Of a stretch of DNA of 64,000 bases, positions 47,766 through 59,520 are shown piece after piece; position 1 is the stretch's first letter, and the number at the start of each line of letters is the position of its first letter. Under the pieces are notes generated by a model. It was not told the origin of the DNA. It made no database searches and saw only the letters and a list, made by a program, of their open reading frames with translations. Source of the stretch: Zygnema cylindricum (taxonomy: Eukaryota > Streptophyta > Zygnematophyceae > Zygnematales > Zygnemataceae); assembly GCA_037447655.1 (NCBI GenBank), contig JBBHKE010001577.1, positions 297,545-361,544 of the forward strand, read 5' to 3'. A program made the position numbers and the translations under genes.

Positions 47766-48506
47766 GGGTGGAATTCCATTAGGCCGTCCCAGTAAATGTA
47801 CGGAAAATTCTACTGGCAGCGTTTACTGGAAGACTATTCCATTTTGTCGGGCCAGTAACAATCCTTCCTCAGTTATGATTAGCGCCATGTAGGTTAGAGT
47901 CCAGATTTGAAAATCTTAAATAAAATCTTCAAACGGAATGTCAGAACGAAATATCTCTACGGCCGGAGGTAGTTAATGATTCGTACGTAAATTTTGCGGC
48001 CAGATTTTTGATTTTGAAAACGGAAATCAAAATTTCGAAACGGAATGGCAAAAAGACGCGGCAAACTTTGAAGGTCGCGGCAAACTTTGAATGTCGGTGG
48101 ATGTCAGACGGTGCGTGCGAAAAAAAATTCGGCTCACTTGTATCCAGCGTGGCAGGCGGCACATGGACAGAACGACGTAGGCACATGGCCTATACGACGT
48201 GTAGACCTGTGATCGCTTGTTCATAGCAGATATTTTTTTTCTTTTTCACGTGTACCAATGGTACACGTCTTGTATCGTACAGCTCTCCTCGCGAGGAGAG
48301 TATCTTGACACTGGATGATGTGAGCGATTGCTTCGCGGATCTGAAAAAGTGTAATATCCAACGGCCAGGAATTACGCCGGACAGCTTTCCAGTAACGATT
48401 TTTCGTCTGACAAAATTTTTTTAAAGGTACGGCGTGGTACGAATATGTACGAGCCTGTACGGCATCCAGTAACCAACCACACTTTTCTTCTAATGGAATT
48501 CCACCC
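47766..48506. mobile_element. PIF/Harbinger-like MITE, GGGTGGAATTCC family
   Basis: A 741-bp element with perfect 17-bp terminal inverted repeats GGGTGGAATTCCATTAG and TTA on both flanks. It carries two neighbouring palindromes, ACGTGTACCA-A-TGGTACACGT at 48248-48268 and CTCTCCTCGCGAGGAGAG at 48283-48300, followed by GAGCGATTGCTTCGC, which also occurs in the 40546 element. No transposase. Confidence 0.85.
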
Positions 48507-49580
48507 TTAGCCACACTATCTAGCTGTTGATCGTCCTAAAAAGTACAGTACATCGATCTAGCCCAAAGTACTTCGGTCTTTTATCTGGTCCGTCGCTCCG
48601 TCTCTACCGATCACGTGTCCGTACGACCATCCTGGTCTCCTGCCAATCTGTCGCTTTATGAAGCAGGCGTGTACCGGATTTACGGTGAATTCAAACGTCA
48701 AAGTCTTCACAATCGCACAAAGTCATCATAATTTTGGCAGAAGATTACATCATTATATGGTGTACTATTTTGTTTTGCGCTCAAGATTGTACCGGACTGC
48801 TCACTATGCTATTCACTTATTCAGACTGTTGGACTAGTTAGACTGCAGGAGCTGGTCAGGAAATTGCCTCATGGAGTAAGAGCAGGGAGATATTGCTGGC
48901 GGCAATTGGTAGGTCAGTGAAATGTGGTGACTTGCAGTGAGTTAATTTGAAGTGAGCTTGTTGGTTTTTAGGTTTTTTTGAGCTTGTGTGTGCGTGAGGA
49001 GGATGAGAGATTTGGTAAATTGGTTTATGAACTTACAATCTAGTTCTTTTAGTAAGCTGGTGAGCCTCTGTACTTATTAGCTTTTAAAATCATTAAATTT
49101 TTCCACTTTTTTCTCTCCGTCTCCCTCTCCCTGTCCCTCTCCTTTTTTTTCTTCGCATTTTCCTCTCTCCCACTCTGCTCATCTGTCTCGCCTTCACGCT
49201 CCTTTTCCCTCTCTTTCTCTGCTTCTCCGTCTCTCCCACCCTCCCTTCCTTTCCCTCTCCCTTTTTCACCCTCCGCCCACTCCCTCCCCCCCTCTCCCTC
49301 CCCTGAATACTTCACTCTCTCCCTCGTTCCCCTTATCATCTCTTGTTCTTTTCGATTTATGTCTATCTTTTTGAATTTCTCAATTTTTTCTCTCTTCTCG
49401 CACCGGAAAACATGGGCTGTCCCTAACAAATTTTGTTCTATCTGTTGGAACTCTGGTTGACTTCAGATTTTTTGCAATTTCACGATTATCTGATGTTGAA
49501 CAATAAACAAATGACTGCTTACACTGGAGATGTTTAAGATAAAGTAATACAGAAAGTTGTGACTTTGTATCCTTTGTAGA
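48507..49580. promoter_or_regulatory. Upstream region of the tyrosine phosphatase, with a CT-rich tract
   Basis: 49105-49335 is a pyrimidine-rich tract (CTCTCCCT, TCTCCCTC). The sequence just before the ATG at 49581 ends CTTTGTAG, which could be an acceptor site, so an upstream non-coding exon is possible. No other gene seen. Confidence 0.4.
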
Positions 49581-52500
49581 ATGCTTCCTTCTCCAAGCAC
49601 TCCTAGTCCTTCGTCATCTTCTGGATTCTATTTCCGAGGAAAGGCAGCAGGAGTAATAAAGGTGCTGAGCAGAGTGATGGGAGGAGGTGATATGGAAAAT
49701 TCAACTCTAAGTCAGGAAACATTAAACGGCAAGGGACCAAAAATTGTCGGAGACGGGAAAGATCAGGACTCTGAGACTTTGCAATGGTGTAAAGAGGCTC
49801 TCGCAATTCTGGAGGAGAAGATTACTCAGCCTACCTGTAAAAAAGGTTTCGATAAGGAGTTCGATATTTTGGACGTAAGTTGTCTCATGTTGTCTTTTTC
49901 AGAAGTTCGTTCGAGCTGATTCCTTTTTTTTTTCTTCCAAATCTTGTGTAGTAGTCTCAGACAGCTAAACCTTCGAGCATGGAGGCAAATGAGAAACATA
50001 GAGAGTGGTCGATTGCATGTAAAGAACATCTCAGAGGTTCGTAGTACAATTTTTTTTTCCCGTGTCATAGGTTTGTACCTTCTCCTGTTTGCCGTTTATT
50101 TGCTGGGCTTTAAAGGCGTTTCTCAAAAGAGCAATCCTGATATTAAGATGAACAGCCACGCTACTAAGTCTTTTCTGCTTGCCCTGTGTTATGCTTACCA
50201 AGAGTCGAGCGATATCATGGTTAATACCTCGTTTAAGGTACACCGTGAATCGCTATTAGCATTAATATCACTAATTCGTTCCCGATTTTTCTGGCCGTCT
50301 GAACATAAAATAGCGCTATTAATATTAGTTTTTTTGTAACGCTAATTATTTAGGTGTTTCAGAATTGTCAAATTTATTTTGACCAAAAAGGAAATTTTGA
50401 ACAGTAGAACAGTCCTCAGACTCATTGCTCCTTAACGCTAGCAATTCACGGTGTAGCTTACTGCTTTAGTTGTTTTGTTGCAGTCTGATACTTGCAGGGA
50501 AGAGGATGTCGTTGTTGCTACTGCCATCAAAAACATCAATCGATCCAAAAACCGTTATTCGGATGTCCTGCCCTGTATCCTCTACATTTCAGTACAGCCC
50601 ATGGCTCAAACAGAGTGGTTATCAGCTGGAGAAGAGTCAGGTTTTATTGGTTAAAGTATAGTTTGATACAGTCCCCTGTGTAATTAAAGAAAGCTGCCAC
50701 ACTTTGTCCATTGAATGGTAGATTGACTTTGATTCTAGTTGCTACATATAAACACATATGTTTCCCATGTTGGGCATGACTCTTATGAACATGCTCTCCG
50801 GAAATGAGATTAACACGGCTTTGAGTGTTTGAGTTCTAATAAGTTTTAAATGAAGGTGGTCATGAAAGGAGTGTATGCAGCATTGTTTTTTGCAAACATG
50901 TTTACTGGCACCTTACCTTCACCCAATCATGGAACAGTTGACGAGCATAGGGTTGTGTTGAGAGGAGATCGCCACGGCTTTCCCAATGGCACAGACTACA
51001 TCAATGCAAGCCACATTATGGTTTGTTCTCTTTCAAATCTTTTACAAATGTGGTCTTTACACTTCCTCATCAATTTGTTGCTTAGAGGTCCTTCCAATTC
51101 TGGAGTCTGGCCGTATGTTTATTCTCTTCAGTTCGACGTGGAATTCACAAATGCTCATGCTTTGAAATGACTTGATTGGAATAGTTCGTTGAGTCTTCCA
51201 GTCTCTTCGAGTTTGTTAGTCTTGTTGATTCTTCTAGTCTTATTGAGTTCTATAATCCTATCAAGTCTTGTAGTCTATCGAGTCTTATAGTCTCGCTGAG
51301 TCTTAATAGTCTTAATAGTCTTAATGAGTCTTATACTGTGATGGAATGGCAGGATCCATCGCCATTGGTTCTTCCACGATTCATTGCAACTCAGGGACCT
51401 TTGGAAAACACTGTTGCCGACTTTTGGGACATGGCAAGGCAGGAGCAGTGTGTTGCAGTTATATCACTTACTCGACTAATGGAAGGACACCGGGTGAGGT
51501 TTTTTTTTTTTTTGACCAAATCCGGAAACTTTCAATTTTCCCGTGTGCTCTCTCGAAAGGCAAGTACACTGTCCATTGTTATTAATGTTAATAAAACTAA
51601 TTCGATCTTGACTTTTTTTGGCCGAAATCGTAGTAGTGTTAACAACACTATTTAAGGGAGTGGACTAAAATCTGCCACGTCTCCCTGCACTGAGTTAGTA
51701 TTATAAATTATAATATTGCATTGACACTTGTAACTCATGTACTTTAATAGCGACGGGCAGAGTCCTGATGGCTTTTTTGACAGATCGTGGTATAAGTCCA
51801 TCCAAAGTCTTGGGAGTGTATGAGGTTAGTTTGGATTTTCCCATTGGTATTTATGCATGGAAATTGCCCAGGTTGGGGCTTGATGGATTATTTTTGGTGA
51901 TGGGAGTGCTTGCAGGTGAAATGCTCCCACTATTTTCCTTTGAATCAAGATGAAGTGGAGGTATATGGGCATCTCAGAGTTGTCAACAGGACGACAACTG
52001 TCATCCAGCCGTACATCATTGAACGGATTTTGGAAGTTCATGATATAGGCGTGAGTTTTTGGAACATTGTCATCTTTTTTATTGTGCTTGTATCTCTGTC
52101 CATATTGGATATTTTACTTATTTCTTTCCTTCTAATCAATATGGTGATCAGAAAATATTTTCTTGCGAATGATTCTGAATCTTGCTGCCAGTGTGAGGCT
52201 GTGAGGAGGTGTCATTTTATGCCCTTGAACTTGTGTTGTTAAAAGAGGGAGGGAGGAAGGAGACTGGTGAGGGGGAGGGGCGAGGGGGGAGGGGGGAAGG
52301 AGGGAGGAGGGAGGCGAGGGGAGGGAAAGAGCAGGTTAGTGGAAGGAGATAGGAAGAGGAAGAGGAAAAAGGGACGGAAGAGGAGGCGAGGCCTCGCTTG
52401 CCTGTGGTTTTGTAGCTATTGCGAAATACACCACTTTTCTGTCATGTGACAATAGTTTCTGTTAATGAACCAATAATAGGACCCGAGAATAAGACCCTTC

Positions 52501-55303
52501 TTGGACCTTATTCACAACCTTGAAGCACTGAAGAGTATTTGTGAAGGTCCAGCACTCATTGAGTATGGGTGATTGCATTACGGGGGATATGTAACTATAC
52601 TCTCCCCCCCTCTCTCTCTCTATCTCTCTCTCTCTTGCTCTCTCTCTCTCGTTCTCTCTCTTTTGTTCTCCGAGTACAGGACAATTGCCCTCCATATCAA
52701 GTCTCTCATTACCAATACTCTGAGTGGCCTGACCATGGAGTTCCTGTTTCGACGACTTCAATCCGAGGTCTTATTCGCCTTCTTCGAAACTCGCAAAAAT
52801 CATTGGGACCATTTCTGGTTCACTGCAGGTCCTGCCCATTACCCTCTTTCAAATTATAATAGATTGAAAATGAACCTTTATAACAAATGTTCTGCGAGTC
52901 TTGTTCAAATAAAAAAAATGGTGGCAGTTTGTTCGTGGGTAGTTTTGTTTTTGGGGTACCTAATTGTTTGGCAGTAGATTTGTCCCTGGCCAAATTTTTA
53001 GTTGAACCTGTCTTAATTTTACTTCACTGAATACGTCGAAAGAATCAAGATGGCAAAAACCAAAACACACTTCATTTGTAATTTGTTTTTCACTTGATCT
53101 GTTGCCGACCATCTGTTTTTACGCAGAAATTCCTTTCCCATGTGCCTCCTTTTTTTTGGGGCGTAATTGAATTTCTAGCGACACGGGCATATGTTTACCC
53201 TCGTTTCAATTTTGGCCATAGAACATGGAAATACTGCTTGGGATCGATTGACTCCCCTCTTCCCCCTCTCCCCCGAATTGGTTTAGCCTCAATAGTACAC
53301 TGCCCATCGCTATTAGTATTATTTGCACCAACCCTCGCGACTTTTTTGGGCCGATAATCAGAAAATAGTGTTAATAACACTTGTTTAAGAGAGTGGACAA
53401 CAATCTGCCAAGTTTTCCTACACGAAATCAGTATTATGCATTCTGATTCCTTATTTACACTAATAATTCCATCACACTGATCGTGATGGGCAGTGTATAC
53501 TGCTGACTGCTTTGTGTCTTAATACTTTTTCCACACTTCTAAACTAAGTTGGAAACTATCAATAAGTAGTGGTAGCCTCCCCTTCTAGTATGGAAATGTT
53601 TCTTAGATTTAGTCCCTGTGTGACCGTGAGGCGAAATTGTTATACTTTTTTTTCGTGTAGTGTTGATTTTCCTCATACTCCATTCGGGTTTCCCTTTGCG
53701 TTCCATCCACTTTTAGAGATACAGTGACAGTTGCAGCAATTTCTCTGGTGTTCACATGCATAGTTTGTTTGTTGTCCAGTGCAACTGTTTGCAGAGGTCC
53801 TAAATTACATATGAGTAGTTTGGACTTCAGAATCCGGAGTAGTACAAATGGTAGCCGTTACCCCGTGTTTCTTATCGTTTCTTCTTTTTTGCATTGCTTC
53901 AATTTAGGTTTATTTCGAGTTTCGACATATTTTACCTCATTGTGAAGTGTGTGTAAGGATTTCAAGTGTACGGAATCAAACCAAAGCGTGTGAAATGTGT
54001 GACGCTTGTTGAGCCCATATTTTGATTGGTTTATTTCGTACGCATTCTCGTCAATTGCCCGCAAAGGATCTCATGAGCTCCTTTGCGGGCAATTGACGAG
54101 ACGAGTTGGTGGAGCCCTTGTTCCTGTCTTGAATGTACGAATTTGTGAACTAAATAGGAAAACGGCAAAAAAATCATAAATGCAAAACTTGATTGCAAAA
54201 CATGAAACTAATGACGCGCAAATGATGTGTTATGGGTTGTAAAATCCTCGCATACCTCGTGTAGGTCCAGATTTATGGCTAGGGCATTGAGTCAGGGTGC
54301 AAAACGACATTTTTTTATTTTTTTTTGAACATGGGAACATGCTGTTAGAGATGTTGAGCTATTACACAATTCCAGATGATTTGTATTCCATGAAAGGGCT
54401 AGATGCTTTTGTGGTTTTGCTTAATGGGGATAGAAATATTTTTGAAGTGAAGCTAAACTGTGGCAAATAAGGGAGATTATTCTCTTAAATTTCTCGATTA
54501 GCTGGCTACAAAATACAAATCAAGGGATGATATATCTGGTTCATTGAAATTTCAAATGCTTCAATGGAGTTGTTGTATATATTCTATGGATGCAGTGCTG
54601 GGATTGGCCGAACCGGTACGTATTGTACCATTGATCATACCATAAGGAGACTTCTTTATCGAGATAAATCGGCTCTCGACATATCAGCCACAGTTCGTCA
54701 TTTTCGTGAACAACGAATGGGAATGGTTCAAACCAAGGTGAATATCTGCACGGTCTAGTTTCACTCTGGTTTGTTGCTTTTCTGAGGTCCAAAATCCCTA
54801 TGCATGTGCACCAGTTTTTACTTTTGACCTTTTGATTTTTTAGAGCTGTTGCTTCGATGTGGCCCTTGGCAATGCATTGTGTATATGCATTGTGTTTTAT
54901 ATGTATACAAAGTCGGAGTAACATTTTTAAGCCCTAAATGGTTCAGGCTTTTCTGCATAGTATTTACAAACTGGTCATTTTGTGTATTTGAATGCAGTAT
55001 GTTTGCAGTATATGTTGTATGTATGTTTATATACATTACATTCTTAAGGTAATGTTTAAGTTATTCCATACACGTTTGCCTGTTTGCCAGACTAGGAAGT
55101 GTTTGGGAATAGTCTGTCTAGAAGGGGAGTAAGATTGGCCTGTGGAAAATCATCGGGGAAATGAGAAGGAATGGCAACAACAATTTTTTGTATGCTGAAC
55201 CAATTGATCGATCGACCTTTTGTTTCAGGAACAATTTCGTTTTTGCTTCTTTGCCATCAGGGATGAACTACGGGATATTGTCGCTTCAGGAAAACTCAGG
55301 TGA
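49581..55303 (+). CDS. PTP1: Protein tyrosine phosphatase, plant PTP1 type
   Basis: Nine exons: 49581-49874, 49955-50036, 50503-50574, 50938-51020, 51353-51493, 51916-52050, 52680-52828, 54596-54737 and 55229-55303, phase-consistent, 390 aa. Classical PTP motifs appear in order: [40 protein letters not shown], the WPDHGVP loop (Asp287 as general acid), the P-loop [10 protein letters not shown] (Cys318, Arg324) and the Q-loop QTKEQFRF near the end. In Arabidopsis the one classical PTP dephosphorylates MPK3/MPK6 and dampens stress signalling; the same role is likely here. The Ser/Pro-rich N-terminus resembles its disordered leader. The exon 3 start at 50503 is the choice that keeps frame; a CAG acceptor 6 nt upstream does not. 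MITEs occupy introns 2, 5 and 7. Confidence 0.92.
50241..50453. mobile_element. Stowaway-like MITE in PTP intron 2
   Basis: A 213-bp element with terminal repeats CACCGTGAATCGCTATTAG (left) and, read inward from the right, CACCGTGAATTGCTAGCG. TA on both flanks. The ends match subfamily A but the interior (GGCCGTCTGAACATAAAATA) is of another type, so it is a third variant. Confidence 0.8.
51186..51340 (+). repeat. GAGTCTT/TAGTCT minisatellite in PTP intron 4
   Basis: About a dozen imperfect units of 10-15 bp built on GAGTCTTNTAGTCT, ending shortly before the acceptor of exon 5 at 51352. The T-rich units may serve as polypyrimidine sequence for that acceptor. Confidence 0.7.
51567..51762. mobile_element. 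Stowaway-like MITE, subfamily B, in PTP intron 5
   Basis: Left end CACTGTCCATTGTTATTAAT after TA; right end complement of CTCTGCCCGTCGCTATTAAA. Interior GACTTTTTTTGGCCGAAA and GTGGACTAAAATCTGCCA match the copy at 53298. Right-hand TA lost. Confidence 0.7.
52243..52400 (+). repeat. GA-rich tract in PTP intron 6
   Basis: GGAGGGAGGAAGGAGAC and GGGGAGGGG-type purine runs on the plus strand. A CT-rich tract at 52600-52668 in the same intron precedes exon 7 and probably forms its polypyrimidine tract. No coding potential. Confidence 0.6.
53298..53495. mobile_element. Stowaway-like MITE, subfamily B, in PTP intron 7
   Basis: A 198-bp element with ends CACTGCCCATCGCTATTAGT and complement of CACTGCCCATCACGATCAG, TA on both sides. 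Interior TTTTTTGGGCCGATAATCAG and GTGGACAACAATCTGCCA define subfamily B. Best-preserved copy of that group. Confidence 0.85.
54047..54100. repeat. Perfect 22-bp inverted repeat in PTP intron 7
   Basis: The arm at 54047-54068 (starts CTCGTCAATTGCCCGC) is exactly complementary to 54079-54100, with a 10-nt loop. Either strand could fold into a strong hairpin. It is not part of a recognised element. Confidence 0.85.
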
Positions 55304-57761
55304 TTTTGTTAAGGAGTCAATATATGGATTATAGTGTACCCGGACGAAGCAATACCAAAAAGACTACATGCCCATCATTCAAATCTCGTGCGGGTTTTTT
55401 TTTTTTCCCACGAAGGATTCATCTCAGAGTTGCCAGATTTCAACAATTCGCGTGGTAATTTGCTGAAGCTACTCAATCAATCGCTTTTTTCTTTGGATTA
55501 CGCTAGGCATCGAGGGACCAATGAAGTGTCTTGGTTTATATTTTGTTTATTCTTTATAATTCTGAAGTACAACAGAGCGAAATAAAACATATCCTAATAA
55601 CAGGATGTCGAATATTCTGGTTCAGGAGTTAATACAGGCTTTGAGTACAGAAGATACCTGCCTATAACCAGGCAGGGATATAGAGTACCAAGGCATAGGA
55701 ATTGCTGTGGAGGCCATGGATTGTCACGTATATAGACAGTTAGTGGAGAAGACTGGCTGGTCCATTGTACTGTTTTCAATCATCCGAATGTGTTCTTGTG
55801 TTGATCGTTGAACATCAACTCTAAAGTTATATCGAGGCGATTGTATTCCTTTTCAAACTTTTGGAGTTGGGAGAATCAGAACGAGAGCAGGTTTTGGATT
55901 GGACCACGATTCAAAGTTTACACAGTTCTTGGTAGTTCCTTTTATTTGTTGGCAGGATAAACAAAGTTTATTTTTACGAAGAGAATAGTCCCGGAGATGC
56001 TTGGTTTTTCTGATCTCAGATAAAGAATAAGCAGTAATAGTGAGAGTTCAACAACATTTTGGACAAATTTCAGCAAATTTGATGCAAGAGACAGTAGGAA
56101 AGACGAAGTTTACCAACTTTGAAACAAGTAATGCGAGCTTTCAACTTCTTGTTGGACAAATTTTACCAACTTTGATACATGTAAGACAGTAGAAAAGGGA
56201 GATTTCAGTAAACTTGTTGGACAAACTTTATTAACTTTGATACAAAGTAAGACGTACAGGATAACCAAATCTTACCTGATGTGTCGGCTATTTATGACAG
56301 CTCTATTTTGAAACTCTCATCTAGATATGTAATGCCAAAACCAGATAAATTTGAGCACGCTGACGGGTACGCCATTCACTTGGAAATTCTGGGGACTTCT
56401 GTTGATTGTCAGTATTCATTTCTTTTTTCAAGCATGGAGAATACCACTTTTCGGGGAAGGGGCATATATAGGAAGGCCGTATATCGTGTTTGTTTTTTGT
56501 CGACTTTTGAGATATTTTGCAACTAACTATGATAGTAAGAGTCGAGGTTTTGACATCGTTGGGGATGACAGGACATCATGTTGAACGCAAATTGTTTCCC
56601 TATGTACCACAATCAATTTCATTGTTTTCGTAAGTACTAAAATGTAATGAAATTTCTCGAATTTCAACGACTGTATGTCCACCCTGCACTTACACCACAC
56701 ATCGCTATTAAAATAATTGTTGCTGTAAATACAAAATTAGGATGCTTAACACTAATTCAGAGTAGGAGATGTGGCGGATTGTGACCCAATCCTTAAAAAA
56801 TACTAAAGCACTATTTTCTGATTTTCGGCTGAAAAAATCCCAACCCAATTAGTGTTATTAACTCTAATAGCGATGAGCAGCGTAGTTGCATTCCTACCAT
56901 AGTTGTACGACTGTGACTTTTGTAACGTGCTTGACAATTACCTGCTTAATTTAATAAGAAAAAAAGAATTGCGTTCAACAGAAAATTTTTACATATTTTG
57001 AAAATTTCCACATTTTATCAATGTTCAGCACAAGTAAAACATCCTAATTTAAACAAAAAAATCAAAGAGGCAAATAAACCTAGTTACTTCCACTGCTTTC
57101 TTGTCAATATATATGCCGCTGCCCACATTTTAACAATACTTTACTCAAATCAAGCTTTAAGCATTGCCCAATAAAATCGTCTGTTACCACGGTGACAAAT
57201 TCTGTTCAATTTGAAATGCTTAGTGCCAAAATGATAAATTAATTCTGAAGGTATACCTGCGTATATTGCTTCGCAAGGATCATCAGAAATTTATTATGCG
57301 TCAAAATTTGTGATCAATTAAAAAAAGTTCCACATTCTGCTTCCCGGATTCACTTCCCCTGTTTTTGAAACAAATTGCCTCAGCTGTCACGTTTCTTTCA
57401 TTATTGTTGAACCAAGGTGGCCCCAGAGTCTTTTCTATGTCCTATATTATCTACTAGTTCAGAAATATCGCCTTAGTAGGTCTTCTTTGGAAAAAGTATT
57501 GTCAGGTCTCAGAGAGAATTAGAAATGAAGTTATAAAAACATGTTGGACACACCTTATAAGGCAGACAACAACTCCTTAACTCCGTTAAATTTAACACAA
57601 CTTGGAATATCGTTACTTTATTGAAATCTGCATTTATTTGGCCTGCAAAAATCTATCTCACCAAGGAAAATGTAAGACTGTTTTTAGTCTACACATTGTC
57701 TCTAATGGATGAGAAAGTACTTCTCCCCTCTAAGCTTATATTTTGCCCTCAGATACCCTGA
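55304..57761. other. PTP 3' flank and spacer with tandem-like repeats
   Basis: 56050-56250 has about three imperfect units built on TTGGACAAA...ACCAACTTTGATACA...AAGTAAGAC. The MITE at 56693-56882 follows. No exon chain recognised; the last few hundred bases are likely the 3' UTR of the minus-strand gene ending at 57762. Confidence 0.4.
56693..56882 (-). mobile_element. Stowaway-like MITE, subfamily B
   Basis: A 190-bp element with TA on both sides. Ends are CACCACACATCGCTATTAAA and complement of CGCTGCTCATCGCTATTAGA. Reverse-complemented, its interior (CAGCCGAAAATCAGAAAATA) matches the copies in PTP introns 5 and 7. Confidence 0.75.
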
Positions 57762-59520
57762 TTATGAACATTTTGTTCTTTCCAATTTGGATTGAAGGCA
57801 TGTTTGTTGCAATTCTACCATTCTCCTAAGTGCTCGCAACAATGCAATTTCGATCTCCTCTCCTCGCTCTTCCAATACTCGCAAGATCCTAGCCACAGCT
57901 TCCATGGTGCTCACGAACCCAGCACATGGTTCCTTCCTTATTATGAGTCCCATGGCACCCATTGAAGGTCCATGCATCGAAGTGTCGAATGGAAGGCAAA
58001 CCTAAACCAACAGCAGGTACTCATTCAGCTCTCACACATAAAGTTGCAAGGATCTATGTACCAATGCATCCAAAAGAGAGTGAAGAAAAACTAAAATGGC
58101 AATGGTACCGCAAAACGACAAAAGGCTGAAGATTGATGATAGTATTATGCAAGACTGCCTAAGTTACTAGCATGCAGATTGCTCGAAAAGAAAGTTATCG
58201 ATGTGAATGATTCAGAGACCTGCAAACTGTATGAGGATTCCCTTAAAAAGGAGAAGCAAGAGAAACAAAAACAACTGCACCACAAGCTCTGGGATGTTCT
58301 GGTTACCAGTTGTGAAAATTGTAGTAAGAAGGCTTGACTTGCACTCATCATCTCTTGAGCATGTTGCCATGTTCCATCCAACACAATCAAAACATATCCT
58401 TGCTGTGAATCTGATCTTTTGCGGACACAAATTTCACATTGACGTTGACCAGGCTGGTTTTTGCAACTGCCATCCTCTCTCTTTAACCTGTCAGCAGTGA
58501 AGAATTTATCAATCCCAAACTCTCCCTTTCCATCAAGTCTCTTAAGTTCTTCCGGTGGTTTTCCTGCCAAACTCTCCCGAGGCTCCATAAAACTGCATGT
58601 ACAGGTCAGATCACCATTATCTTGACTTATTTCCTCCGACTCCGTACTTTTCGCACGGTGCTGCTCCACCCACTGGGAAATATCAACAGCTTGCGGAGAT
58701 GGAAAAAGTAGCAAACAAGGTCTCCTGTCATTATTAATTACATCTTCAAAATTGGTTTTCCTACATTGGCTGGGTTGTTGCGTTCCTATTCCTTGCCCAT
58801 TATATGAGTCTTGCACTATTAACTCTGATTCTATGTCCCCTTGTTTAGGAATGTTTAATGTGGAGGGTTTTTTGCTCTCCAAAGTTTGCCTGTTCTGGAA
58901 TATTCTCTCCTTGGTGTTTGCTGACTCCCAAAGTGAGTCAAGTATTGAACACGATCGACGTTTGAACCTCCGTCCTCGCACCACATGGCAGTGCTGAAGA
59001 CAGCGCTGAAGGAGTGGCACTGTGGCTAATCGTTGCCTCACCTCATGGGGATGCTGAAGAATAAAACAAAGGTAGAAACTGCTTCAGACACAAAAAGTTG
59101 ATTGTGCAGGGTCTTAATCCTGCAGTGTAGGGTTATTTTTTTTTTCTCTGTTTTTGTCCATTTGAAGTAACCTTCAAAAGCAAGGGCACAAAATCTGTTG
59201 CACCAATTTATGTGATAAAGATGCTGCAAACATCAGCAGATTAACAGTACATGTTTCTTTGAATCAGTAATTATAGCTTCTTACAACGACAATACCCTGC
59301 CCTAGGTCCAGTATCAGTAAAGAGGCAAGAAAATTACCTGTAAGATAATAACTTGTGTCTCCGTCTCTAGTTTTGGGGAAGGTAAGACACTGCACAAGCA
59401 TACCGAAGCTGGCCTTCCACAAAAAGAGCAAATTGGACGGCGAGCAGCCTGCTTAACATCATCCAGCTCAACTGGAAGCTCATCTTTGTCATATTCCATC
59501 ACCGCATCCTTGTCATCCAT
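57762..59520 (-). CDS. DTWD2: tRNA-uridine aminocarboxypropyltransferase, DTWD2 type (DTW domain)
   Basis: Three exons on minus: 59520-59338, 59053-58307 and 58001-57762, phase-consistent, 389 aa. The N-terminal zinc-type cluster CSFCGRPASVCLC (Cys31, 34, 41, 43) is followed by the family's HPHE motif (about 62-65), then GRRF, the DTW signature DGTWQHAQEM (Asp287 to Trp290) and RKEPCAGFVSTMEAV. These enzymes use SAM to add a 3-amino-3-carboxypropyl group to uridine (acp3U) in tRNA D-loop or variable positions. A Ser/Gln-rich insert of roughly 70-100 aa lies between the two halves of the domain. A pyrimidine-rich acceptor near 58242 could give an alternative small exon, but it breaks the frame; the direct join to VCLPFD keeps it. 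Confidence 0.9.

Noticed and set aside
58220-58306. Read-through of DTWD2 exon 2 giving a Cys/Phe/Ser-rich stretch (LWCSCFCFSCFSF)
   Set aside because: The stretch is the pyrimidine-rich intron 3' part; splicing CTG at 58307 to GTT at 58001 gives the expected family sequence.
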